A stretch of DNA of 64,000 nt, from NCBI RefSeq assembly GCF_032854445.1, contig NC_088303.1, forward strand, positions 10,549,501 through 10,613,500. The letters are read 5' to 3'. A program made the translations under genes and the position numbers. Below are positions 35,780 through 48,195 of this stretch, piece by piece. The DNA is from Liolophura sinensis. Taxonomy: Eukaryota > Mollusca > Polyplacophora > Chitonida > Chitonidae. Numbering within the stretch: position 1 is the first letter of the stretch; each line of letters opens with the position of its first letter. Under the pieces are notes generated by a model. The model saw only the letters and a list, made by a program, of their open reading frames with translations. It had not been told where the DNA came from and made no database searches.

Positions 35780-36690
35780 GGCTATATCTGGATAAAACTG
35801 CCGCCGTATTGACCATTTCATTGACCTACTTGACACTAAACATGAACGATATTCTATGTTCTGTGTGGACCATCCCAAGTGAACAGGGTAGGGCAGGGGT
35901 GGTGGGTTCGCGATAAATGCAGACATCTGTGATTAGCAGTTACAAATTATTCTCCAGACTGTTAACTGATTATTCTTAGCATTTGACTCTTCAGTTTACT
36001 TCGGTGACTAGTGTCATTTGTAAGGCAAAGGCAGAAAATAACCCCAGAAGTGTGATAGGCGTACGCCAAACTTCTACTCTGAAACAAGAAATAGATGATT
36101 CCGTGGGATCTGTATGATCATTGGCTACTCGTCTAAGCTCAGGACAACTACACTACTCGGCGAACAAGGCCTCACAGCGACCTGTGATCTGTATGAGCAC
36201 ATTCAAATCAAACAAACAAAACCATAACTTATTAACCAAATGAAGTATAAGCTATAACAGTATGAATGTTGGCTATGTTAAATAAACAGTATAAACGTAA
36301 GTGGCATCATACATACCACTGAACACTGTCTACAGTGGCTTAAATTTATAAAATTTTTCTTAAATACAATTAAATCTATTTGCTAACGTATTTGGATGCC
36401 AAGGTGACCTTTAAAGCCATATTGACATCAGTGTGAACTCATGAATATAACACTACTATATTTACAGTAGGAATAGCTGCTCATTTGTAATTACACATTT
36501 AATACATGTCAGAAAAAATAGGCCAATGTAAACGTACCAGTGCGTGTGAAGGCCTAAATTCAAAATAAAAATGTTTTAATCCCCCTAATGATATTCAAGT
36601 AAATATATCTCATAATGACTAACTTCATCTTTGTTGTCTTCTTTTTCACTATCGATATATATTACATGAATTTTATCTCTTTGGGCCATC
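35780..36690 (-). promoter_or_regulatory. 5' flank / likely promoter region of the fucosyltransferase
   Basis: This region lies between the start codon and the minisatellite and is conserved with 13976-14840 of copy A, including GATCATTGGCTACTCGTCT and CAAGGCCTCACAGCGACC. No defined core promoter motif could be assigned. An ATTGG (CCAAT-type) element is visible near 36120, but its function is unproven. Confidence 0.4.
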
Positions 36691-36691
36691 A

Positions 36692-37978
36692 GTCTCACCA
36701 GCCCTGGACTATCTCACTGTCACATTAGGTGTGGACTATCATACTGTCATATCAGCCCTGAAGTATCAGACTGTCACATTAACTCTGGACTATCTTACTG
36801 TCACATTATCCCTGGATTATCATACTGTCATATCAGTCCTGAACTATCTCACTCTCATATCAGCCCAGAAGTATAATACTGTCACATCAGCCCTGTATTA
36901 TCAGACTCTCACATCGGCACAAGATTATTAGACTGTCATATCAGCCCTGGATTATCAGACTGTCATATCAGCCCTGAACTATCACACTGCCATATCAGCC
37001 CTGGATTACCAGACTGTAACATCAGCCCTATATTTTCCAGACTGTCATATCAGCCCTGTACTATCAGACTTTCACATTAGCTCTGAATTGTCAGACTGTC
37101 ATATCAACATTGGGCTCTCAGACTTTTACATCAGACCTTGACCATCAGTCATATCAGCCCTGGGTCATCAGACTGTCATATCAACACTGGACTATAAGAC
37201 TTTCACATCATATCTTGACTATCAGTCGTATCAGCCCTGGGTTATCAAACTCTCATATCAGCAGTGGATTCTCAGTCTTTCACATAACATCTTGACTATC
37301 AGTCGTATCAGCCCTGGGTTATCAAACTCTCATATCAGCAGTGGATTCTCAGTCTTTCACATAACATCTTGACCATCAGTCGTATCAGCCCTGGGTTATC
37401 AAACTCTCATATCAGCAGTGGATTCTCAGTCTTTCACATAACATCTTGACCATCAGTCGTATCAGCCCTGGGTTATCAAACTCTCATATCAGCACTGGAT
37501 TCTCAGTCTTTCACATAACATCTTGACTATCAGTCGTATCAGCCCTGGGTTATCAAACTCTCATATCAGCACTGGATTCTCAGTCTTTCACATAACATCT
37601 TGACTATCAGTCGTATCAGCCCTGAGTTATCAAACTCTCATATCAGCACTGGATTCTCAGTCTTTCACATAACATCTTGACTATCAGTCGTATCAGCCCT
37701 GGGTTATCAAACTCCCATATCAGCACTGGATTCTCAGTCTTTCACATCATACCTTGACTATCAGATGATCAGATTTTCATCAGCCCTGAATTATCAGACT
37801 GTTATATCAGCCCTGGATTATCAGACTGTCATCAGCCCTAAATTCTCAGCCTGACACATCAGCCCTGGATTATCAGACTGTCATATCAGCCCTGAACTAT
37901 GACACTGTCATATCAGGCCTCTACTATCAGACTTTCACATCAGTCCGGGATTATCAGACTGCCATATTAGCACTTGGC
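36692..37978. repeat. 27-bp minisatellite, short copy (duplicon B)
   Basis: The same unit family as 14845-26065 (CAGCCCTGGACTATCTCACT and GAACTATC variants) spans only about 1.3 kb here, with more diverged units and short frames. It starts about 0.9 kb upstream of the fucosyltransferase start. Its middle is occupied by a private 77-bp higher-order repeat. Confidence 0.92.
37137..37760. repeat. 77-bp higher-order repeat, eight copies
   Basis: CTTGACTATCAGTCGTATCA recurs at 37137, 37214, 37291, 37368, 37445, 37522, 37599 and 37676, ending at 37753. Every interval is exactly 77 bases. Each copy also has CTCATATCAGCA-TGGATTC and CAGTCTTTCACATAAC. Since 77 is not a multiple of 27, frames are broken here. 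Near identity of copies points to recent expansion. Confidence 0.93.
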
Positions 37979-38870
37979 TCTGCAAAATATAGTAAAGTTT
38001 ATACAGTTATTCAAAAAGTTAGACATTTATTTAGTAAAATTTTCCTGAATTCTAGATAAATCTTCACATTGTATGTTGTTCTATGTCACAACAAAATTCT
38101 GAAAATTTTCTTCTTTATTTTACCGAGAAATTAATGTTAATGACATTCTATTTTTTACTCCTCTATAACAAACCATTTGTCTTTTTGGGGATAACTCTTT
38201 GCCTAATCATCGTCAGACCGACTTTAAACGGCCAGTAGTGATTTAAATAAAACTTTCAAATATATGATTTCAGAGCTTATTTTCAAGCTTTCTGAAGTAA
38301 AATTTTGACCATCCCATCAATGTTATGTCGAAATGAACGTGTCAAAATTTCAATATTTAAAACCAAAAGCTAAGAATTGAGACGATATTTTAAATTTTGA
38401 CTGAAATTCTAAAGTGAAAAATGCCTCTTTACAAATCTTTATTTTAAATTGTCTTATGGAATCGAGAAGTCTGCTCTTAGTTCCTTCAGAAAGAAACAAT
38501 CACCTGTTTCCAGACGACGTCGTGGCCCACCTGTATGTACCATAGTAAATGCGTGTTGATTGTGAAAAAATGGCGTGGCAAAAAATAGGCTTTTGAATTT
38601 TCCTGAAGAAAGTGGTACCCAGTATATACACTTTTAAAGTGTTTGACAAAAGATGGAAAGTCGATATGGTTTAGACAAAATTTAACTCGATCTTTCACGT
38701 GCTAGATATCGTTCTTCAAAATGAAACTTGTTGATAAGCATACATGTTCTCTGTGAAATAAATGATGAAAGTATTCTACATTTATTTTGTGAATTTCCAT
38801 TAACTGTAACAACTGAACGGAATCTGTGAATGGATCGAAGAATAAACTAGTACAATTGGTATGAAATTGG
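37979..38870. repeat. Duplicon B, right flank (pairs with 26066-26995)
   Basis: High similarity to the right flank of copy A from GCAAAATATAGTAAAGTTTA onward. Similarity fades after about 38868. No gene was recognised. Confidence 0.88.
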
Positions 38871-40500
38871 TATAAGGCTAATAAGAAATTATTGAAAATA
38901 AGGCTTCATACATCATACCCTGACATTCGCACTGTGATAGCTTCAGCTGTAAGTTAGCCGTAAATTCGTCATAATTTCTTACTCGATATATTTCATTTGT
39001 TCTTGGGTGGCATGTGTTGAACGTTGTTTTGGAAAGTGATTTTGCGATTTTTGACCTTTGATTATTGATTTACATTTTGGTTGTATACGAAGGTTTATTT
39101 CGACATCTAGATTTGTACGGCATCAGCTTAAATGTGCCAAGTTTTACCAGATCTAAACTATTTCTTCAGATAGCGCTTTAAAGTGAAATGTGTTCTACGT
39201 TCTGCATCCTCTTATCGTTAACAATCGCGTCATAATGATCCAATAAAATTTTTCACCAGTTTTTAGGTTTTTAATATATAAACAAATGAGATCCCTAAAA
39301 GCGAGCGTCAACTTTCCGTCGTCGTGCTCATTTCGAACCGTACACACATTTACACCATAAATACTTAGGTGAGCTTGCATCCGGCCAAAACATGCAATGC
39401 CGCATTGTCCCAAACTTCAAAGCGACAGTAGACACCGCTGAGCCAGAATACATTTGTACAAAAGAATTCGTAATGTCAGTGAAATATTCAAATATGAACG
39501 CGCCGTCGGAAAAATTGCCCATGCTTGAAGACTTAAGCCAAAATTATTCGCTTAACTGAACAATGGGATAGACAATATGGGCAGTTCAAAAGTTGTTGGA
39601 AAAGGTTTGGCAAAGCCGAACAATGCAGGACAAATATAATAGAACAATTTGGCTGGACATACAACTCTACAGAGGAAAGGAGAAATATCCACTTATGCAG
39701 TAGAACTAAATGGTTACTGCAACGCAAAACACCCTTGGTATGGTTTACCATGTTTGTGGACCACAATTTTGTAGGTGTAGCACATTATTATTTCGTTGTA
39801 AAAATGGAAGCGGGATTGTTAAATCTGTTAGCTGTAATACGGTTGAGACAATGGGGAGATGCGAATTGAATGCCAGTCAAATATGTCACCATACTTCATG
39901 CTGTATTCGTGCTAAGACCTCAAGTAGACATCAGGGTGGTCAGGCGGAGTCGTATCCGGCATATAACAACTACCTCACGTACTGTGTATTTAATTACCAA
40001 TTATTGTCCTGAAAGCCAGAAAGTTGTCGAGACACAGCTAGGAATTATTAATACGATCTATATATCAGAGACTGAGTTTTCAATCTACAGCGACCAGATA
40101 CCAAGGTTGTAGTTAAGGGCAAGTCAAGGTTTTGCCTGTCGTAAGCTGAATTTCAGTTAAGTTAGGTTTATTAAAGCGTGATCAAGGCTGCAAAGTTTAA
40201 CCTAGGAAACCTATCTCCACTGTCAGCCAATAAGCGTCAATTATGTATCCTTAGCAATTGTTGTCGTGTTGGAACAAAATTTCTTCATCTTCATAATAAC
40301 ACTTTTGGGGACCACTAATAATGGCATTAAATGGTTAATTTAATGGTATTTTCACGAAAAATTCTATAAACACTGCAGTATGATTATCCTTAACCGTATA
40401 AGCCTGTGCGTATGAATTAATATTTAGAATCTTTCTTTCTTGCCATTGCCTTAATGTCCACATTCTGTTCAAATTTCCACATTCAATTTGTTATTAGCTC
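38871..40500. other. Non-coding stretch
   Basis: Short open frames on both strands (for example 39195-39522 minus and 39710-40112 plus) carry no recognised domain. No repeats were noted. Confidence 0.5.
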
Positions 40501-40504
40501 TATG

Positions 40505-41340
40505 AGTAAATAGCTCACTGACACACTATTAAACAGCCGGGTGATTGACAAACCATTAAATGACTGGTTAATCAACACACCATTAAACAAGTGGTTGCTT
40601 ACCACACCATTAAACGAGTGGTTGCTTACCACACCATTAAACGACTGGTTGATTACCACACCATTAAACGACTGCTTGACTGACACACCTTTAAACGACC
40701 GGTTGATTGACAAACCATTAAATGACTGGTTAATCAACACACCATTAAACAAGTGGTTGCTTACCACACCATTAAACGAGTGGTTGCTTACCACACCATT
40801 AAACGACTGGTTGCTTACCACACCATTAAACGACTGGTTGATTGACACACCATAAAACGACTGGTTGATTGACACACCATTAAACCACTGGTTGATTAAC
40901 TCAGCATTAGAGGACTGGTTGATTGACACACCTTTAGACGACCGGTTGATTGACACACCTTTAAACGACATGTTGATTGACACACCTTTAAACGACCGGT
41001 TGATTAACTCAGCATTAGAGGACTGGTTGATTGACACACCATTAAAGGACTGGTTGATTGACACACCATTAAACGACTGGTTGATTAACACGCTGCTAAA
41101 CGACCGGTTGGTTGACACACCAATAAACGACCGTTTGATTGACACACCATTAAACGACCGGTTGATTGACACACCATTAAACGACTGGTTGATTGACACA
41201 CCATTAAATGACCGGTTGATTGACACACCATTAAATGACCGGTTGATTGACACACCATAAAACGACTGGTTGATTGACACACCATTAAACCACTGATTGA
41301 CTGACACACCATTAAATCACTGGTTGATTGACACACTCTA
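40505..41340. repeat. Second, unrelated 27-bp minisatellite (~30 units)
   Basis: Units of 27 bases carry TAAACGACTGGTTGATTGAC and ACACCAT. Variants with TTACCACACC or AACTCAGCATTAGAGG form internal duplicated blocks (40541-40680 is repeated at about 40703-40860). Open frames appear on plus (NDWLIDTPL repeat) and minus (NGVSINQSF repeat, 274 codons). Their presence on both strands and lack of any other domain argues against a gene. Confidence 0.93.
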
Positions 41341-41521
41341 AGACAACTGAATGAATACAGTAAATCTGTTTATGGCTGAAAGACTATAGAAGTGACCGAT
41401 TTTTTGATGAGTTAGAGTTTGATTATAAAATTAATTATAGCTTTGTTTTTAGCTAAACCATGTGACTCACTACATGGCAAGCAAATATCTATATGTACAT
41501 CACTCAAATTTTATCAAGACA

Positions 41522-42165
41522 ATTATATACCCGCCTGAATACCCAACTCAAAGACTGGCATACTGGGGGGATTCTGGCTTGCGAATGGATTAACTATATA
41601 CCCGCCTGGCTACCCAACTCAAAGTTTGGCATACTGGTTGGGATTCTGGCTCGTGAGATGACTAATTATATACACGCCTGACTACCCAACTCAAGGACTG
41701 GCATACTGACTGGGATTCTGGCTTGTGAGTTGGCTAACTATATACCTGCCTGACTACCCAACTTAACGACTGACATACTAATTAGGATTCTGGTTTGAGT
41801 TGACTAACTATATACATGCCCGGCTACCCTACCTAACAGGCTGGTTGGAATTTTGGCTCATCAGTTGATTAAATATATAGCCGCTTGACTACCCAACTCA
41901 TAGTTTGTAACACTGATTAGGATTTTGGTTTGTGAGTTGACTAATTATGTACACGCCTGACTACCCAACTCAAAGACTGGCATACTGATTGGGATTCTGG
42001 CTTGCGAATTGATTAACTATGTACCCGCCTGACTACCCAATTCAACGTTTGACATGCTGGTTGAGATTCTGACTTGTGAGTTGACTTATTATATACACGC
42101 CTGACTACCCAACTCAACGACTGCCATTTTGGCTGAGACTCTGGTTTGACAGTTGACTAACTATA
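41522..42165. repeat. 71-72-bp tandem repeat, ~9 units
   Basis: The unit contains CGCCTGACTACCCAACTCAA, GACTGGCATACTG and GGGATTCTGGCTTGTGAGTT and recurs at 71-72-base spacing (for example 41531, 41602, 41674 and 41746). Units are moderately diverged. Confidence 0.9.
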
Positions 42166-43394
42166 TGACCGAATGACTGTGTGATCGACACCATGATACT
42201 TATTATTGTCAGCTGTTTAAACAATCGGAAACGCAGCAAAATGCACACGATGCATCATATTGTTGCTTCTGCCTTGTACAATGCGGCATATATTTAAAAT
42301 TTCTTTCAAAATTTGTTAGAACCTGTGCAGACTGTATATGTTGGTCTATGAAGAAACATTTCTTATATTCAGGAACCAATGTATTATTGCAATCACTGTG
42401 CCACTCTATGCAGCATTAACAGAATGCCGATACTGAGCTTTGCTGCTTAGGCTGTTCAAAGTGGCTGTTAGAAAAAAGATAAAGCAATTCCTAGGATTTA
42501 TGAGACAATGTAGAAATTGCCAACCCCGCAAAAAAAAAAATAATAAAATGAAAAATAAAAAACCACGGTATGTTTCATCCAAATGTGCCAGGGACTGGAT
42601 GCCCTTACACCCGTCAGTATTTGTCAAGGTCCCAAGACAGGCTGTATCCATAACCCACGCTATTAACTCCCCATAAGACGGTTAATAAATGTTCGATTTC
42701 TCTCATCCTCTTGTATCCCGTCTTTGAAGATACCAGCCTTCAGCTAAAGCGTTCGGCTCAACCCGAAGCTGATCATTCTCTAATAAATGTGGTCACAATC
42801 TAGCCTGGCCAAAATACAGTCGTCATCTGCGATTTCTTCCAGCCATAAAACCTACCGTTGTCATGTAAATGTGTACGGTGGTAAATACCAATCAAATAAA
42901 TAAATAAATATGAAGTGTTGATTAGTTGACAATTCTGATAAAACACAAGAATAGGTAGAAGAGGTTGTATTATATTTATACTTTCCTTGTCAGTTAAATC
43001 ATACTAAGCGTACAGACTATGCACATTTGTGTGTCCACGCCAAAAAAGTAATGAGTGAAGCGTGAAGTCCTGAGCTCGACTTTTCAGTGAGTTGATGTCT
43101 CCGTCAGCGTGAAGTAAGCAGTCATGAATAACGGTTGACGAATGCAAATCACCGTCAGGAGTAGACACTAACAAACAAAAAGAAAAGCATGAACCTTTAC
43201 TCTGCTTACTATATTACTATTTACTATATCTAATATGCACGCTCAAGTTTAGCTCTGTTTAATATTTAGGATCTCTTCATACCAGGAAAACCTATAACAT
43301 CTTGATGTAACTCGCAGACTAAAGATCTACTGAAAACTATCCAGTTAATGTTGTACCAAATATCCTGAGCAGTCAAATAGACTACTTACACATC
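42166..43394. other. Non-coding stretch with an old SINE tail
   Basis: No gene was recognised; the open frames around 42406-42676 run over an A-rich tract. At 42780-42908 a diverged SINE ends in TACCAATCAAATAAATAAA. Its 3' hairpin CTACCGT/ACGGTGG (42852-42858 with 42875-42881) is a variant of that in the other SINEs. Confidence 0.5.
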
Positions 43395-43399
43395 ACAGC

Positions 43400-43502
43400 A
43401 GGCCCGGGCTCTGCCCCGGTTTCTCCCCGCCATAATGCTGGCCGCCGTCGTATCAGTGAAATATTCTTGAGTACTGCATGAAACACCGATCAAAAAAAAA
43501 AT
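43400..43502 (+). mobile_element. 5'-truncated SINE (family 1)
   Basis: Sense 3' half from GGCCCGGGCTCTGCCCCGG through CCGCCGTCGTATCAGTGAAA to an A-rich tail AAACACCGATCAAAAAA. Confidence 0.85.
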
Positions 43503-43507
43503 CATCG

Positions 43508-43758
43508 CAGAGGGGGCCTCTATGACCGAGGGGGTAAGCGCGGCGCCATAACCCAGCTAGGAGCCTCCACCAATGCGGTCGCTGTAAATTCAGTCCAGCT
43601 CACGCTGGCTTTCTCTCATGCCGTACGTGGGAAGCTTTCCCAGCAACCTGCGGATGGTAGTGGGTTTCCCCAACAACAACGCTGGCCGCCCTCGTATAAG
43701 TGAAATATCCTTGACTACCGGTATGACGTAAAATACCAGTCAAATAAACAAATCAAAT
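43508..43758 (+). mobile_element. Near full-length SINE (family 1), tandem with previous copy
   Basis: A tRNA-like head (GGGGCCTCTATGACCGAGGG, then CACCAATGCGGTCGCTG and AATTCAGTCCAGCTC) is followed by the body GGGAAGCTTTCCCAGCAACC and the 3' end CAGTCAAATAAACAAATC. It directly follows the A-tail of the preceding copy in the same orientation. Confidence 0.85.
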
Positions 43759-44253
43759 ACACAGAATAATTCCTGTGACTGCAGACAATACTTGCAGTAC
43801 CTCACTGTAAACCAATTAAACTACATGTATGTCATTTAATGAAATTCTGTGCTCCCAGAAACAAGTTATTCTAATGAGATGTTGTTCTCATCTGAGACTT
43901 CCACGGTAAAATATCTGCATTTAAACAAAGATTGATTCCGACGAACGAAAATCTGTGCCAAATAGCGTAGCTTCTATTTTCACTCACAATGCTCGTCTGT
44001 TATTTAAGCTTTGGTGTTACAACGAGTTAGGTGGCCGCGTTTGGGGACACTTAAACACAGCCCAAACAACAGCAATAATTTTAGCTATCAAGGACGAGTA
44101 CATCAGCCAAACCATCAAGCAAACCAAACAGCCTCAAAGGTAGGATAAGTAAGGATAAGTTTAGTTGGTTTACATCAAGCAAACCAACACCATTTATTTC
44201 TTTTAGGTTGTTTGTTTAACATTTGGCCATCCTTAACTCTCGGACCAGACTCC
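43759..44253. other. Spacer between SINE copies
   Basis: No recognised gene. The open frame at 43955-44143 has no known motif. Confidence 0.45.
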
Positions 44254-44264
44254 TCAAAAAAGTG

Positions 44265-44424
44265 CGGCCGTAAGTGGGAAGGTACTCCAGCAACTTGCGG
44301 ATGGTCGTGGGTTTCCCCCGGGCTCTGCCCGGTTTCCTCCCAGCATAATGCTGGCCGCCGTCGTATAAGTGAAATGTTCTTGAGTACGGCGTAAAACACC
44401 AATCAAATAAATAAATAAATAAAA
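44265..44424 (+). mobile_element. 5'-truncated SINE (family 1) with target-site duplication
   Basis: Sense body and tail, starting CGGCCGTAAGTGGGAAGG and ending in (AAAT)n. Direct repeats TCAAAAAAGTG (44254-44264) and TCAAAAAGTG (44425-44434), differing by one A, flank it. Confidence 0.88.
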
Positions 44425-44587
44425 TCAAAAAGTGTAATATATCAATACAAACAGTAGATTAGATCCAGTATGTTTTAAGGGTAAATTTTTGAACTTTCCT
44501 CAGATAAGCCCTAATCAATACAAATTACCAATTTAATTAGAATGGTTTAGTGCTTCAAATTAGCGTCCGTTATATCACTTGTAAAAC

Positions 44588-44702
44588 ACTGGAGAGGAAG
44601 CCAGCATGATCTGCACTTGAACTCACAGCGACCACATTGGTGAGAGATTCCTGGGTCATTACGCCGCGCTGGTATGGTAACCTCCTCGGCCACGAAGGAA
44701 CC
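44588..44702 (-). mobile_element. SINE head fragment (family 1)
   Basis: Antisense tRNA-like head: GGAGAGGAAGCCAGCATGAT, CACAGCGACCACATTGGTGA and GGTAACCTCCTCGGCCACG. The tail half is absent. Confidence 0.75.
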
Positions 44703-46069
44703 TTCATGGAATTTAAGAATGTCTTTTCTCATTTCATTACTCCCTACATAATAAGCCGAGAGAGAAAATGAATTTTCAAAATCCTTTGGATTGCTTTCAA
44801 TATGTACAAATTCATTACATTCTATCTGAGTTGATCAGAGATGGCTTCGTATAAATTAGGCCTACATTTTTTATGCATAACGTCAAATGAAATTTATTCC
44901 TGGCGTATGCCTTCATCCTGACGACCCTAATGATCTAATATGAGAACAGAAACCAGTACGCTTTATTTCTGGGAGGATATTTGTATTTCCGGTGTTTTAA
45001 TGTGCTTTCTGTGAGGTTAACCCTACATTACTGATCAGTCAATCAAATGTAGCTTCACTAATTTAGAATATTTGTTGCACTGACACCACCGTCAGATTGC
45101 TTAATGCGTTCAAGCCAGTCCAGTGATTTATTGTAAATCAGGAGATATTGTATGGCAAGTCTTTTTTACGACTACAACTTCTAACAACTAAATAATACCT
45201 GACTTAACGCTGTAGTCTTCGTATATAGGGCGCAGTTGTCTTCTAGTATGACGGTCCCCATTCAATGCGTCTCCACTTTGGTGAAGACAGTTGAGGGCTG
45301 TGGATAATCGTGTCGTGCGGTTAACATGGCAAGCAATAAAGATATAAAAACAGAATGTTTGCATGCCCTAGGCGAAGTTTAGGTCATCATCTATAGCCTG
45401 TGGCTAGGTTAAGTATGTACTAACATTGCTGTCCCATCACTCACCTTGATATTTGATCTCACAGTGTACACATTGGTCATGCTTGCTTCTAGTGACAGAC
45501 CTGATGTTGGGTTTTCTACAAAAGGAAGTCCTTAATGGTATTCATAGGGAGGTCTTATACAGGTGTGTTGGCCGTATAAATTAAATTTAAATACATTCAA
45601 ATAACTATAAATAATGTATGGAAATTACATATATATACATGTCCGAAATAGTGTATGTAAAGGTTTGGGGGGTTTTTTGTTTGTTTGTTTGTTTGTTTTT
45701 TTTTTTAATTTTTATTTTTATTTTTTTTTTTTTTTTTGCCAAAGTCAGAAAATGATTTCCCCAAAAAATTTTCCAACAAAAGAGACAAAGAAAACGGCTA
45801 GCTGCAGACCTCTGGAGAATGGTCCGTAGGTCACCAAGGCGTGTTAAAATGACTAAAAATGCATTTGGATATGTAACTGCCGTTATCGGCTAAGAATTGT
45901 ATGCATGTATTTCGTGACTGACTACGGATCCAGACAATCAGATAAAAACTGTGAGAAATGGAGAAATCTCTAAACACTAAAGAAACGCAAATAGTAGGGA
46001 ACATTATGTTTGCAAGTATTAAACTGAAGTAAATGTTTGTCTCTGTAAGATGTTTGATATGGTTTAGTT

Positions 46070-46100
<31 letters not shown>

Positions 46101-47806
46101 GGTTTGACAAAGAAGACGGTTTTAACAGAGGGCGAAGAAGCTGTGTTATACGTTATAAAATTAAAACTTCAACACGACTGCGGATTTCCTGTCGTTCTAA
46201 TGAACTTCCGATGTTAACAAACCGAATTGTCAGTGTCTTCTTGACGCAGGTCCAAATTTGTGCAAATTAGCCCGCGACCACAGATGGCTGGTATGATTTC
46301 ACTGAGCGGATGTGCGGGAAGTTGTCTGAGTTATCTCCCCTGGGTTGTTTATAGCGCGTTACAAATAATCCATCAAAGCAGAGGAAAATTGTGCTAAGCG
46401 ATGGCGAAAGCTGCATGCAAGTCACCGTAATTCTGATCAATATCAGCCTGTCGACAAACCTAACCTATATGCATAAGTTCTATGGCTAGGCTACAATAAA
46501 ACGTTTCAAGAAACGGATCCTTAACTTCATCTGCCCCACGTTTAAGCATTAGACCAGGTACGTGCTAATGACGTGCTCATGATCATTGTCAATCTCTAAA
46601 GGTTAACACAAAATTATGTCGCTTGTTTTAAATTGCCTTTTTTTGCCTTTTGTTTGTTTTCTTATTGTTCTGACGGGCGCCATTTCCGCTGTATTATGAC
46701 ATGGAGCGCTAAGGATAGTGTACACCAACATCTAATATCACAGAAATCTAGAAAACCATCAGGTTACTTTTCATAGCAATTCATGTCATTTATCGGATAT
46801 GTATATTATACTGCCACTCGGAAGTGATTACACAGAAAACGGTACATTTCACATGAAAAAGATGAAGATATATTAAAAATGGAGAATTAGATATATAAAT
46901 AACGAAAACATGACACAGGCATAGATTATTTAAAAAACTAAACTAAAGATGTTTGGAAAATAGAAAAGAAAAAAAAATCAAATGTTTGGTATTTACCAAG
47001 AATAGCTCAATTCATAACCTTTAATGAAAATAACACATATGTTCTGTTCGACATAGATATAATGAGACTGGCACGGTACATTTCAGTGATGTTATTACCC
47101 GTTTTTAACGATAAGAAAATGCACAGATGAGAATGATATTTTGTGAAATGTAATTATTTAGATCATGCTGAAGTTATAACAAAAATCCGAATGAATTAGC
47201 GCTGTTCGATTTTTTTGGCCTAAAATTTACCACATACCACTCACAAGGACTTGCAGGAAAACCCTAAAAGCTTAACAATATATTGCAGTTCTACAACAAG
47301 TATAATTCCTATCAGCAAAGGTAGATTAATATGCTGCCGCGGGAATCTTTACAAGCAAATGTCTGAGAAATGTTAAAAAACTCAACGTGTGACGACGATA
47401 AATCCGCTAAATTTTAAATCAGTTATCAGAGCAAACACCTGTAACTGCTTCGCTATTAAAGTCCATCTGTGTAAAGCAGGTTTTAATTGTAAAAAAATAT
47501 TACATGATTCGCGATATTTCATGATTTAATTAATCAATTTACACGTATGCCTACGATATGTGACGTCGTCAGATGGAGGCTGCTCTGCTATGCCTGTCTC
47601 TTTTGGCATGTAATATTTAGAGGTATCTTGCTGCAAAACCATTGACGTAATGGCCTGTGTCAGTTATTTTAAGCAATGGTTAAAACAGATCTACACTTCG
47701 TAGACGCCAGCCATGCACAGTATCAGGACCTTGTTGGGTTACCTCCCTTGTTCCGTTTTAAATTTGGTATTTGTTGACGTGAACGAAGTTCATTCATTTG
47801 AAATCG
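44703..47806. other. AT-rich non-coding stretch with T homopolymers
   Basis: No supported gene. A GTTT/T-rich tract lies at 45668-45738 and a poly-T run at 46066-46101, both in plus-strand sense, which could be the tails of minus-strand retroposons or simple expansions. Confidence 0.5.
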
Positions 47807-48045
47807 GGGTCTCCGTGGCTCAGTTGGTTAGCGCGCTAGCGCAGCGCAATGACCCTGGAGTCTCTCACCAATGCGGTCGCTGTGAGTTCAAGTCAAGCTC
47901 ATGCTGGCTTCCTGTCGTACGTGGGAAGGTCTGTCAACAACCTGCGGATGGTCGTGGGTTTCCACCCACCATAATGCTGGCCGCCGTCGTATAAGTGAAA
48001 TATTCTGGAGTACGGCGTAAAACACCAATCAAATAAATAAATATA
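47807..48045 (+). mobile_element. Full-length tRNA-derived SINE (family 1), best copy
   Basis: The head GGTCTCCGTGGCTCAGTTGG carries a good A box, and GTGAGTTCAAGTCAAGCTC the B box region. Together they resemble a tRNA, though the element is a SINE. The body continues with GTCGTACGTGGGAAGGTCTG, and the 3' end forms a possible hairpin CGCCGT (47982-47987) with ACGGCG (48012-48017), followed by ACACCAATCAAATAAATAAA. Confidence 0.92.
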
Positions 48046-48195
48046 GTGCATTTCATTGAATTTGATATGCTGAATAAAAAGTACATGCTAAAAGAGACAT
48101 GCTGAAAGATACATGCTAAAATTATGGCAGCTGTGCGCAAATATGTGATTTCCCCAATCACTTAAAACCATTATGAATTGGTCTAAGATTTGGGA

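Noticed and set aside
40483-41307. 274-codon minus-strand open frame with NGVSINQSF repeats
   Set aside because: Translation of the second 27-bp array; the plus strand is open too.
47807-47890. tRNA gene (good A and B boxes)
   Set aside because: It is the head of a full SINE with body and tail, and similar heads occur in other copies. The cloverleaf stems are not intact.
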